NCBI RefSeq assembly: GCF_900102505.1
Contig: NZ_FMVT01000002.1
Location: 309,771-373,770 of the forward strand
DNA: 64,000 nt
DNA from: Paracoccus tibetensis
GTDB lineage: Bacteria; Pseudomonadota; Alphaproteobacteria; Rhodobacterales; Rhodobacteraceae
Direction: 5' to 3'
The position numbers were made by a program, and so were the translations under genes. Below the pieces are notes generated by a model. It had not been told where the DNA came from. It saw nothing but the letters and a program-made list of their open reading frames with translations, and did not search any database. Within the stretch, counting starts at the first letter, position 1, and each line of letters starts with the position of its first letter. Below, one piece after another: positions 17,527 to 26,154 of the stretch.

Positions 17527-18198
17527 TCAGCGAACAACAGGTGCCGCCAGTGGGGAGATGTTGCGCGAGGCGCCTGCAGAGACCCCTGGCATGGGTGAGG
17601 CACTCACGCTGCCGGCCAGAAGCGGAGCCAACGCGTCCTGAGATTCGCCACGGACACAGTTGCGCATCAAAATGTCTAGGGTGGTAGCGCCAGCGGGCAA
17701 AAGCCGCTGCGCAGAGGTCAGCCGACGAACCCCGAGCACACAGACGACATCTGCGCCGCCGCGCTCCTCCGCCCAGAAATAGATGCCTGCTTCGTCCTCC
17801 GCGGACAGAAGATCGCCTGACGTGACGCCCCTAAAGGGCGCAGGAGTGCCCCCGGCCCACCGAACGAACTCGTCGTAATCAAAGCGGCCTGCACGTCCAT
17901 GGTGGGCTTGAGCGCGCATGATGACCACATTCTCGCCTGTGCCGCCTGCTCGATTTGCCATTGCGACGCGCTGCTCAGACTCGCCGCGAAGACCGCGCTG
18001 CATGACCATTACGATATCGGGAGCGTTGATCCAGCTCTGCGACACTGAGATCGGCGTAAAAGGTGTTTGCTCTCGTAGCGCCGCCGAACTTGTTAGCAGG
18101 GACTGCGGCGTCACTGCACATGCGGCCAGCGCCGCAGCACACGAAAGTACAAGACCGATTCTCCAGAACATCGATCTTGATCCCGCTCGTCCGGACAT
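17527..18198 (-). CDS. bcsN: Cellulose biosynthesis protein BcsN (lipoprotein)
   Basis: 223 residues. A lipoprotein signal ends in lipobox LAAC (IGLVLSCAAALAAC), followed by the BcsN-type sequence: SWINAPDIVMVMQR, ENVVIMRAQAHHGRAGRFDYDEF, and YFWAEERGGADVVCVLGVRRL. BcsN occurs just upstream of bcsA in alphaproteobacterial cellulose operons, but its molecular role is not established. The ATG at 18198 has a good site (GAGGTAA) six bases upstream. The gene ends 34 bp before the bcsA start and is the first gene of the operon. Confidence 0.88.
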   Translation of the reverse strand: MSGRAGSRSMFWRIGLVLSCAAALAACAVTPQSLLTSSAALREQTPFTPISVSQSWINAPDIVMVMQRGLRGESEQRVAMANRAGGTGENVVIMRAQAHHGRAGRFDYDEFVRWAGGTPAPFRGVTSGDLLSAEDEAGIYFWAEERGGADVVCVLGVRRLTSAQRLLPAGATTLDILMRNCVRGESQDALAPLLAGSVSASPMPGVSAGASRNISPLAAPVVR

Positions 18199-18511
18199 CT
18201 GTTACCTCATGCGTCGACCGATTCATCATAGCGCTAGCTCGCGTCTTTGCATACATCTAGCCGAAGACTTCTCGCTTGAGTTGCGCGGCTGTGGTAATCG
18301 GATCATTCCGCCGACACCCGTGCGCCGTCATCAGGCTGCGAACGGAGGATGGTGAAACGCCGCGCCGCTTCTTGTGTTCAGCAAGATTGAACATCCAAAG
18401 CAGCATGTCCGGCCTTTCGCGCCGGCCAACGGCCTTATACCAGCCGCGACCGTCACGGCATGAGACTTGATCTGGCCACTCTGTCGCACCTTGGATAAGT
18501 CGCGTTAGACT
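18199..18511. other. Upstream region of the cellulose operon
   Basis: About 310 bp between bcsN and an IS407-group remnant. No gene is recognised; a chance minus-strand frame (ending at 18257) continues into the IS remnant and has no family match. The bcs promoter should be here, but no confident -35/-10 pair could be picked by eye. Confidence 0.4.
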
Positions 18512-19218
18512 AGCTGATCGTGAACAAAACCCATTGCCTAAACATCGTTCGGACCGACAGCCTCCCGGCGATCGTCGCACAGCTTCGCCTTGACAGCCCG
18601 CTTTGGATGCCTGTTCCCGAGCTGCGGAGCCAGCTCGTTGTAAATCCTCCGGGTCTTCTTGATGTTCACTTGGCATCCTTCCCTTCCCAGCAGAATCTAT
18701 AGCTCACCCGCGTCTTGCAGACTTCTCGAGCCTTCAGCTCCAGCGCAGCCGGCCCGGCGCGATTTGTCATGGTAAATCGACTAATCAATGCGCAGGGCCC
18801 CACATGCCCGGCGCATCGACACGCCCCAGTCCACCAATAACCCATCTACCAGTTTCCGAGTGCGCGCAGGCTTCTGAGCTGTCCGCGGGTGACGTCCTGC
18901 AGCATCTCCCGCACCAGGGTCAGGTCAGCGTCGATTTTCTTCAGCCGGCTGTTCTTGTCGTCGATCGCCTTCAGCCGACGCAACTTGTCGGGAAGCAGAC
19001 CGCCATAGTGCTTCTTCCATCTGAAGTAGGTCACTTGGCTGATCCCGGCCCTCCGACATATCTCTGCAAGTGACGTGCATCCCTTACCCTGCTTCAGGAT
19101 GAACGCCTTCTCGCCTTGATGAACTTAAAAGCTTTCATTGTTCTCAGCTCCTCTCCCAGCCAAGGAAAGGTAGTCGACAATACCATTTCCAGCGGTCGGG
19201 TTCTCAGGGGGCAGAGCA
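18512..19218 (-). mobile_element. IS407-group remnant, copy C
   Basis: Minus-strand remnant of the element seen at 4.8-7.0 kb. The left terminal repeat is degenerate (CAGGGGGCAG at 19205-19214). orfA is recognisable from 19034 down (TYFRWKKHYGGLLPDKLRRLKAI) but has stops upstream. orfB breaks off at 18512, in the segment for the first catalytic Asp (FVHDQL). Many substitutions show that this is an old copy. It lies between the bcs operon and the pterin cluster. Confidence 0.7.
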
Positions 19219-19359
19219 CCTCGCTGGGTTCTTGCAGCAGACTTCATTGCTACGACAATAGGTCGTCCGGCGAGCACTTCGTCCTCGCAGAACCGCTGGA
19301 CCGTGTGTATTACCGGAAGTTGAATATCAATGAGCTCTCAACTTTAGGAAGTAGTGACA

Positions 19360-20127
19360 ATGGCGGCACTTGTGACTGGCGCAGGACAACGTATTGGCAG
19401 AGCTCTAGCACTCCGTTTGGCAGAGCGCGGATACGATGTCGCCGTGCACTATTCGTCCTCGGAAGAAGGCGCACTGCAAACAGTCTCGGAAATACGGAAG
19501 TTGGGACGCCATGCAGAGGCGATACAAGCCGATCTACTTGACGAAGCCGACACGAACTCTCTTGTCAGAGAAGCCTGCCGCGCTGTCGGAAAACTTTCGG
19601 TGTTAGTTAACAATGCCTCAATCTTCGAGGAAGATAGTTTCATGACCACGACGCGAACGAGTTGGGAGCGGCATATGCGCTCCAACCTTTGGGCCCCGTT
19701 TGTCCTGATGCAGGGATTCGCGGCGCAGGTTCCGGGAGCTGCTGACGACGGAGAACCTCTGGCGCAAGGTTTGATCGTTAACATGATTGATCAGCGGGTA
19801 CTGAAGCTCACACCGCATTTCACAACCTACACGCTTGCAAAATCAGCGCTGTGGACCCTGACTCGCACCGCTGCTCAGGCCTTAGCGCCCCAAGTCAGAG
19901 TGAATGCGATCGGACCTGGGCCAACACTAAAAGGGGCGCGCCAAACACAGGAAGACTTTCTTCGGCAGAGGTCAGCAACAGTATTGAAGCGGGGCGCTGA
20001 CACTTACGACGTTTCAGCCGCCCTCGACTACCTGCTGCAGGCCCGAGCAGTTACTGGCCAGTTGATATGTCCCGACGGAGGACAGCATTTGGCATGGGAA
20101 ACACCAGATGTTGTTGGAGTAGAATGA
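19360..20127 (+). CDS. pruA: Pteridine reductase (FolM/PruA-type short-chain dehydrogenase)
   Basis: 255-residue SDR. Numbered from a GTG at 19354, the cofactor motif is TGAGQRIG (8-15): TGxxxRxG with Arg, the NADPH-preferring pteridine-reductase form. The catalytic set is Asp146, Tyr159 and Lys163, Asp replacing the usual SDR Ser, with the 13-residue Asp-Tyr spacing of trypanosomatid PTR1 and of FolM. It should reduce dihydropterins such as dihydromonapterin to the tetrahydro form. ATG 19360 is preferred because AGGA sits 10 bases upstream. The gene converges on the FkbM-methyltransferase gene with 4 bp between stops. Its neighbours (FolE2, PruR, DcpA) strongly support a PruA role over a general SDR. 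Confidence 0.87.
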   Translation: MAALVTGAGQRIGRALALRLAERGYDVAVHYSSSEEGALQTVSEIRKLGRHAEAIQADLLDEADTNSLVREACRAVGKLSVLVNNASIFEEDSFMTTTRTSWERHMRSNLWAPFVLMQGFAAQVPGAADDGEPLAQGLIVNMIDQRVLKLTPHFTTYTLAKSALWTLTRTAAQALAPQVRVNAIGPGPTLKGARQTQEDFLRQRSATVLKRGADTYDVSAALDYLLQARAVTGQLICPDGGQHLAWETPDVVGVE

Positions 20128-20131
20128 CCTG

Positions 20132-20851
20132 TCAGTCATTGTAAGGCCGGACAGACCCATCGTCTCGTTGAAATAGGACACACGGACCGACAGACGTGCG
20201 GGGTTCGTAAGAAAAACCGAGTTCGCTCAAGACATTAAATATGGAGCGAACACCACTGAGTCCGTATAGATGGTCATGAAGTTCGAGAAATATTCGATCG
20301 ACACCAGTCAAAGAGGCGCCTGCAAGCAGGCTCTTTTCGGCTCCCTCGATGTCCATCACCAACACGTTTATCCCATGAGTCGACACGAAGAAATCAAGGT
20401 TCTCTGTATCAAGTTCTATCGTGCTCTCATAAAGACCCTGCTCCTCAATTAGCGAGGACATCCAGAAGTCTCTGCGAATGAAGAAGGTCACGGTATCTGG
20501 GTCACCTGATGTGAAGATGCCTTGATCAACTTCGACATTCCGGATGTCGTTCGCCTCAAGAACTCGCCTGGCTAGGGCGACAATGTTTGGATTTGCATCG
20601 AAGGACCAGATCAGCACATCAGGAGTGTTAGCCATCACAGAGGTGATAACCCCCAGTCCCGTCCCCAGTTCTAAGACTCTATCGCCTGGTACTAGAAGGT
20701 CTCGGACGATGACTGCTTCTTTGGCTTCGAAATTGCCGCTCTGCAGTGCCTGCCAGATCACTGACGAGACCTCCTCTTCCTTGATTGGCACCTTGACGCC
20801 ATGGACGACAAGCGGACGATTGCTTTGGAAAGGCGTGGGAGAGGGTTTCAT
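20132..20851 (-). CDS. FkbM-family SAM-dependent O-methyltransferase, coupled to dcpA
   Basis: 239 residues with the class I methyltransferase fold. Motif I is LELGTGLG (residues 60-67), an acidic SFDAN motif II lies at 83-87, and the FkbM signature DIEGAEKSLL starts at 167. FkbM enzymes O-methylate hydroxyls on sugars and other small molecules. The ATG overlaps the dcpA stop (ATGA) and AGGA lies inside the end of dcpA, so it is translationally coupled to the dual c-di-GMP enzyme. It is the last gene of the folE2-pruR-dcpA set. The context points to a pterin side-chain hydroxyl as substrate. A polysaccharide or lipid substrate is the main alternative. No membrane segment or signal is seen, so it acts in the cytoplasm. 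Confidence 0.8.
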   Translation of the reverse strand: MKPSPTPFQSNRPLVVHGVKVPIKEEEVSSVIWQALQSGNFEAKEAVIVRDLLVPGDRVLELGTGLGVITSVMANTPDVLIWSFDANPNIVALARRVLEANDIRNVEVDQGIFTSGDPDTVTFFIRRDFWMSSLIEEQGLYESTIELDTENLDFFVSTHGINVLVMDIEGAEKSLLAGASLTGVDRIFLELHDHLYGLSGVRSIFNVLSELGFSYEPRTSVGPCVLFQRDDGSVRPYND

Positions 20852-22815
20852 ATCGTCCTGACAAGTTGAGATGGAAACATTCGAAGACCGCTCAGCTGAT
20901 TTTCCGGAACCGGTCGAGCAAACAGAAACCCTTGTGCTACATCACAGTGTAATCCCCTGACAACGTTATGCTCCTCAATGGTTTCAATTCCCTCGATGAT
21001 GACCTCTTTGCGCAGCAGGCTCCCCAAATCGCTCACGATTTTAAGAAATTCACTAGCCTTGGGATCTACAGTGATGTCGGTCAGAAAGCTTCTATCCAGC
21101 TTGATGGTATCGAACGGGACAGTCCGAAGCCGAGCCAAGGACGAGTATCCCGTTCCAAAATCGTCGATGGCAACGGACACTCCCAAGCTTCTTAGCTCCG
21201 TTAAGACCCGCAAGAGTGCATCCTGACCATCTGCCAAGGCCGTCTCGGTGACCTCGATCTCCAGCCTCGTCGCCGGCAATCCAGTATCCCTCAAAACCTC
21301 AACTACGAGATCTAAGAATTCGAGTGTCTGAAGCTGAAGGGGTGAGACGTTAACAGCAATCTTCGCAGGCACATCCCACTTCGCAGCTTGTTCGCATGCT
21401 TTTCGCAGAATCAAGCCGCCTAGATCAAAAATAGCGCCAATCTCCTCAGCAATTGTGATGAACTTTATCGGAGGGATGTACCCATGTTTGGGATGGTTCC
21501 ACCGTGCAAGCGCCTCCATCCCTCGAAGCTCAAGTGAATGCACATCAAACTGCATCTGATAATGGACATCTATTGTTCCTTCTCTGATTGCGTGAAGTAG
21601 ATCATGCTCAAGAGATTTGCGATCATTGAAATCTACTTCCATTGCATCTTCGAAGACACAGACCCGGTCATCTCTAGATGCCTTGGCGCAATATAGAGCC
21701 ATGTCTGCACGCTTGAATAGAGTCTGAAGGTCTAGCGCATCTAAATCTGCAGAGGTAGTCACAACACCCACAGAGCACCCAATCCTGATCTGTCGGCGGA
21801 GAATATGATACGGCTCACTGATGGTGGCGGCAATCAGTTCGCCATGTTGCACCGCATCCTCAGGTGTCGAACCAAGCAATACGCTTGCAAATTCGTCCCC
21901 TCCCAGCCGGCAGAACATGTGTGGCTGCGGTTTCAGATTTCGAAGGCGGTCGCTGACCTGTTTAAGCAACGCATCTCCCGTATCATGTCCCAGGGTATCG
22001 TTCACGCTCTTGAAATCGTCCAGATCGATGAGAAGAAGTCCAATCACGTCTTTCTCTGATCTCATTTCCCGAAGCTTGGCCTCGAGGCACCGCCATAGCA
22101 TGCCCCGATTGGGAAGCCCCGTCAGAAGATCGTGGTTCGCAGCGTACTGCAAATCTTCGTTTGTCTGTTGAAGTGTAACACCAGTCGCCACCAAATCCTC
22201 GTTGAGAAGCTTCGTCTGCCTCTGAGAGTTCGCCAGAAGAATATTTCGTCGTAGAAGAATATATAGTAAGCCACACCAACCGAGAATGAGGGATACGATG
22301 ACGACAGTGAAGATCTGGTGGAGTGACTCCAGCTCTTCCAAGGTAGCTTCGACTTCCCTCCAGCTATACTGGACAGCTTGCGACGAAAGCCGTGTTATAG
22401 GACCGACCAGTCGGTTGAGCCTACCGAAATCCACAAACAAGCCTTCTCGAGAACCTTCCGTGAGATTCTGCTCGATATCGACAACGACTGCATTCAGCTC
22501 ATCAACAACAGTCCAGCGTTCAGGAGCATCATTGAAGAAGTCATGCACCGCTCCGTCTCTGATGGACGAGAGCCGGCTGGTGACGATGTCGATCCTCAGA
22601 CCTAGATCTGATTCCTGGTGGAGCCGTTCAAGCAGCAAGTGTCCCAAAAGCTCGCTTTCCAAGCGCAGCACTTCTTGAACTGTCTTGCTAACCGCCCAAG
22701 CATCGTCATGATGTACGACGCGTCGAAGCACAGCCTGCCGTTCGCTAACTGTGGCAAGAAGAAATAAAGTCGCCACTACGAATAGCGTGACCAAGATGGA
22801 CAAAGGATGGCGCAA
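20848..22815 (-). CDS. dcpA: DcpA-type dual GGDEF/EAL c-di-GMP enzyme with periplasmic sensor
   Basis: 655 residues. TM1 (about 7-24) and TM2 (about 169-189) bracket a helical periplasmic domain of 140 residues. Then come a GGDEF domain (HDLLTGLPNRGM; active site GGDEF at 305-309; no RxxD I-site) and an EAL domain with EAL at 434-436, NVSPLQL, EVTET (521-525), DDFGTG (551-556), KLDRSFL and EGIE. Both active sites look intact, so synthesis and breakdown of c-di-GMP are possible. A. tumefaciens DcpA has this layout and is switched from cyclase to phosphodiesterase by pterin-loaded PruR at its periplasmic domain. The start is a TTG six bases after the pruR stop. The stop overlaps the methyltransferase start. 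Confidence 0.88.
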   Translation of the reverse strand: MRHPLSILVTLFVVATLFLLATVSERQAVLRRVVHHDDAWAVSKTVQEVLRLESELLGHLLLERLHQESDLGLRIDIVTSRLSSIRDGAVHDFFNDAPERWTVVDELNAVVVDIEQNLTEGSREGLFVDFGRLNRLVGPITRLSSQAVQYSWREVEATLEELESLHQIFTVVIVSLILGWCGLLYILLRRNILLANSQRQTKLLNEDLVATGVTLQQTNEDLQYAANHDLLTGLPNRGMLWRCLEAKLREMRSEKDVIGLLLIDLDDFKSVNDTLGHDTGDALLKQVSDRLRNLKPQPHMFCRLGGDEFASVLLGSTPEDAVQHGELIAATISEPYHILRRQIRIGCSVGVVTTSADLDALDLQTLFKRADMALYCAKASRDDRVCVFEDAMEVDFNDRKSLEHDLLHAIREGTIDVHYQMQFDVHSLELRGMEALARWNHPKHGYIPPIKFITIAEEIGAIFDLGGLILRKACEQAAKWDVPAKIAVNVSPLQLQTLEFLDLVVEVLRDTGLPATRLEIEVTETALADGQDALLRVLTELRSLGVSVAIDDFGTGYSSLARLRTVPFDTIKLDRSFLTDITVDPKASEFLKIVSDLGSLLRKEVIIEGIETIEEHNVVRGLHCDVAQGFLFARPVPENQLSGLRMFPSQLVRTI

Positions 22816-22821
22816 AGCCGT

Positions 22822-23328
22822 CTACCGAATTATCAATTCGGCAACTTGCCACGCTGACCTTGTGTAGTATGTTTGACTTTGCAATGCGTCGGAGCTGTCA
22901 TACGGGTAGATGATGAATATAGGGCCCTTTTCCTTCACCGACATGTCATTGCCGTTCATTTTTGTTGCCGCAATAACTCCGGTTTCGATGACGTCCGAAA
23001 CCGGAATCTCGACTTCATAGTCATTCAACGCAACGGCGATAATGGTCTCTCCTGAAGCACCCACGTACTCTAGGAGCTGCAATAGAGGCACGCCAGAAAA
23101 TGTTGTCTCACCATCATGCCACGGCGTTGTGGTGACAACATCAACGTAGCCCATGCTTTCCAACATCATGCGATCGAACACCGCAGCTTCGCCAGAATTG
23201 CGACGTGCAATGTCGCCGGAGATGGTAAGTATGATCTCCCCGGTTGGCTGAGGAAGCTCCGTCGCCTTGGCCGCTCCACTAAGGCAGAGTGCGATTGACG
23301 TGGCTTTGATCAGAGCTAAAGGGTTCAC
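22822..23328 (-). CDS. pruR: PruR-type periplasmic pterin-binding protein (sulfite-oxidase fold, no Moco cysteine)
   Basis: 168 residues from a GTG with GGGAG eight bases upstream. A Sec signal (to about AAKA at 22) precedes a sulfite-oxidase-like molybdopterin-binding fold: TPWHDGETTFSGVPLLQLLEYVG, VALNDYEVEIPVSDV, then the KGPIFIIYPYD segment and the closing SAWQVAELIIR. The mature protein has no cysteine at all (the only Cys is in the signal), so it cannot ligate molybdenum as sulfite oxidases do. That is the mark of PruR, which binds a reduced pterin in the periplasm and contacts DcpA. The gene is immediately upstream of dcpA (6 bp), as in Agrobacterium. Confidence 0.85.
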   Translation of the reverse strand: MNPLALIKATSIALCLSGAAKATELPQPTGEIILTISGDIARRNSGEAAVFDRMMLESMGYVDVVTTTPWHDGETTFSGVPLLQLLEYVGASGETIIAVALNDYEVEIPVSDVIETGVIAATKMNGNDMSVKEKGPIFIIYPYDSSDALQSQTYYTRSAWQVAELIIR

Positions 23329-23525
23329 TAGTTATTCTCCCATCATCGTGTTGGGGTGAGGCGTAAGAGGAATTCCAGCTCGCCGGTGTATTGCAGTGGC
23401 TTCAGCCTCGCGATCCATAGAGTTGCAGATCGATCGACCGGCGTTTGGAAACCTGGCGAACAACTGTCGGTGACGCTTAATAAATAGCCCCTCGGCCGTA
23501 TAGGAGTTGGATTGCAATGGTGTAC

Positions 23526-24560
23526 TTACGCTGCTTTGATTAGCGTCGAGAAAAATTTCGGATCAAGGCTTGCCTGATCGAACGTAGCGCCGCGGGTGAG
23601 AATCGAGACAGCGTCATGTGAGTGCAGCGACTCCTGGTGACTTGCAACGATGCGGAAATCGCGAATTCGGTGATCGCTTTGAAGCGCAGCACAGAACGAC
23701 CGGGCGGCATCCTCAACGAACAATGGATTTGCAGCGTTCAGTTCTGCAAACGCCTGCTCATCCTCGCGCTTTACCATGACCTGTGTTTCGGTCGGTACCG
23801 CTAGCCGTGCCAAGTCTATGAAGTCCTCGATCCATAGATCTTCGCCGGCCAAGATGGACAACCGAGCTGTTGAGCGCTGCGAGTGAGGAGTGGCAAGCTG
23901 ACCGCGCGTCTGCCTCGCGTGCTCAGAGAGCTCCAGCGAACAGGGACACGTGGATGAGTATACGTAGTCGAGATGTACCATCTTCTTGCGTTGCCCCCTG
24001 AGGTCCACGAGCTCCAACGCCACGTCATAGTACTGCCAGCCGGTCAGGCCTGATCGCAGTGAACGAGTTTGCAAGGGAAATGAGAAGCGCATCTGGATCC
24101 GTGCGTCGAAGCTCTCAAGATCCTGTTTGTAATCACGAAGCGCATGTTCAATCACCTCGAGAGAGGTGCTTTTCTCTGCATGGACATAAAACGAGCGCAT
24201 GATACGGCTCATGTTTATGCCCTTCTTTTCCGCCGACAAACTGACTGTGCCGGTAATCGAAGTCTCCAACACAACCTCTCCGCCATTCCGAAGGAGATGA
24301 CGGATGGGCAAGCGAAAGTTGGATATTCCGACGTGTTGGATTGGAGCTTGAGCTCCGACGATCAGGCTCGCGGGCCCGTTCTGAAGGTCTGGCAGACCGC
24401 TTCGATAGGCGGCGTCAGCAGCAAAACTGGCGTCGTACTTCCTTGAGAATATTGGATAGTCCCGATGTTGCTCGGGCTTCTGCGTGGCTACAGCGCCGGG
24501 TACGTTGACAGTGGTCTCACCCTGTTCTCTGTGTGGTGACAGTTCTAGCCCCATGCTCAT
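23526..24560 (-). CDS. folE2: GTP cyclohydrolase I type B (FolE2)
   Basis: 344 residues with the FolE2 landmarks: KKGINMSRIMRSFY (112-125), the metal/active-site segment STCPCSLELSEH with Cys205 and Cys207, the VKRED.EQAF segment and the closing HQESLHSHDAV. FolE2 converts GTP to dihydroneopterin triphosphate, the first step of pterin and folate synthesis, and unlike FolE does not strictly need zinc. Many bacteria keep it as a Zur-controlled backup. No clear Zur box was seen upstream by eye. It is the first gene in the run to pruR, dcpA and the methyltransferase (197-bp gap), which suggests that it feeds this local pathway. Confidence 0.93.
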   Translation of the reverse strand: MSMGLELSPHREQGETTVNVPGAVATQKPEQHRDYPIFSRKYDASFAADAAYRSGLPDLQNGPASLIVGAQAPIQHVGISNFRLPIRHLLRNGGEVVLETSITGTVSLSAEKKGINMSRIMRSFYVHAEKSTSLEVIEHALRDYKQDLESFDARIQMRFSFPLQTRSLRSGLTGWQYYDVALELVDLRGQRKKMVHLDYVYSSTCPCSLELSEHARQTRGQLATPHSQRSTARLSILAGEDLWIEDFIDLARLAVPTETQVMVKREDEQAFAELNAANPLFVEDAARSFCAALQSDHRIRDFRIVASHQESLHSHDAVSILTRGATFDQASLDPKFFSTLIKAA

Positions 24561-24862
24561 CGCCCATCCGCATGAAAAGTGTCTATAGTAACCTCATAAG
24601 CGAACCGGACTGACTCTCCAATAACGAATGCGGACAAGATTCCATTCAGCTTAAGGTTGTCTTTTCTGCCACAGTCGCTTCTGCCTCGTCAACAGCCGCA
24701 CCAGCTCCGGCGGTCTTTCGACGTCAACTGCCGGCAGCGGCACGAACGCAACATCGATATGGCGCGAGGTAACGTTCCGGGGCGTGGTGCAGGTGCGGTG
24801 GGCGTCGGGTTCTTCGTTAGGGTAAGGTTGCTGAGGCAAATTTGAACCTAAAGATAGTCCCG
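24561..24862. other. Upstream region of folE2; no gene
   Basis: About 300 bp between the folE2 start and the IS256 remnant. No ORF with a family match or ribosome site was seen. The folE2 promoter is presumably in the part nearest 24561. Confidence 0.4.
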
Positions 24863-26022
24863 ATGACAAACCCGATGATGGACCTCCGTGCGCTCGTCGA
24901 GAGGAGCGGTGCTGCCGACCTGCCGTGCGAGATGGTCGACCCATGCGGTCGACGCTTGCCGCCGAGCAGCTGATGTAACTGGAGGTCAGGACCAAAACCG
25001 GCGCCGACTATGGCAAGAAATTCGGCGAGCGGCTGGCGCAGCGGAACGACTACCGCACTCGGGACCGGCAGTCCTCGAGCGGGCAGCATTGAGCTGCGCA
25101 CACCGCGCCTGAGAACCGGCTTCTACTTCCTCTCTTTCTTGACCAGCGGCAATCGGTCGAGAAGGCGCTGCCTTCGGTGATCCAGCACACCTATTTTCGT
25201 GGCGTGTCGACAACGTCGAGCGATAACCCCGTGCAGGCCTTGAGCGGGACCGGCATCTTAAAGAGCCAGGTCAAGGGCGAGAAGATCGTTGACCGGTTGG
25301 ACATTTTTTCTCAAGCGCCCACTCGGTGGTCAATGGGCGTTCGCCATCGGGTGCGGATCGTTCGCGCGGCGACGGCACCTCTCTGGATCGCCGCTAATCA
25401 TCTCAAGGTGCGCCAGATGGGCAGGACTGTCTCTGCAGCCGTGACGGTCTCGATGGATGTCAACGCCGACGGCTTAGGCGACAAGCTGGGGATGGTAATC
25501 AGAGCTTCCGAAGCCCGAGCCGCTCTGTCTGGACGTTCTACTCGATCTCCCGCGGTCTTTAGGGCGTTACGCTGGTGAACTGCGACGCACATGAAGACAT
25601 CAACCCGGCCACGAGCCGGGTATTGTCCACCGCTTGGCAGCGATGCAGGGTTCATTTCCAGCGAAATCCGCTTGCTCCTGCCAGCACGGATAGTCGCAGT
25701 GTAGTCTTGGCCGTCATCGTCAGTGCTTTTGCGCAGCCAGACCATACCGGCGCCGGGATCCAGTGGCGGATGGTGGCAAACCGGATAAGGCCCAAACTGC
25801 AGAAGCTCGCCAGAGCTCATCGACAGGACGGCAAAATCAAGCGCCGCACGGCGGTCGCCGAGATCTTATCCGACGAGGCTCGATCTGGAGACTAGGGAGG
25901 CGGTTCTGATGGAGCAGACCGAGGAATGGGCCGTCCAGCGCGACCGCTGCATGACGCTGGAAACGCTTGCAGTGATCTGCGTCGCTTCGATTGTCAGCCT
26001 GCCTGCCGCGCAGCGCGATTGA
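24863..26022 (+). pseudogene. IS256-family (Mutator-type) transposase, heavily frameshifted
   Basis: The remnant can be followed from MTNPMMDLRALVERSG at 24863 through several frames to the normal C-terminus at 26022 (EQTEEWAVQRDRCMTLETL, then VSLPAA). Landmarks include the RTGFYFLSFL-type strand near 25115, VKVRQMGRTVSAAVTVSMDVNADG (25400), the WQRCRVHFQRNPLA Cys/His box (25635) and GKIKRRT (25835). Frameshifts, stops and deletions remove any chance of function. The element spans nearly full length, so it decayed in place. Confidence 0.85.
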
Positions 26023-26154
26023 CCAGCTCCGCCCATACTCACCGCGAGGCCCATCGTCATCCACACCATCAGCTGGGACATGATCGACACATGAGATGCT
26101 TGGTGAAGGTGGCCCCGCATCCTTTCGAGTGAGGCCACAATATCACCGTTCAGA

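Noticed and set aside
18257..18676. 139-codon minus-strand frame upstream of bcsN
   Set aside because: Its first part is an out-of-frame reading of the IS407-group remnant, and the rest has no family match.
23332..23517. 61-codon minus-strand frame filling the folE2-pruR gap
   Set aside because: No ribosome site, no recognisable domain, and its end runs through the pruR ribosome-binding region. Better read as leader DNA.
24561..24660. Possible Zur box upstream of folE2
   Set aside because: A GTTACTATAGAC-like sequence is present, but its dyad symmetry is too poor to claim an operator.
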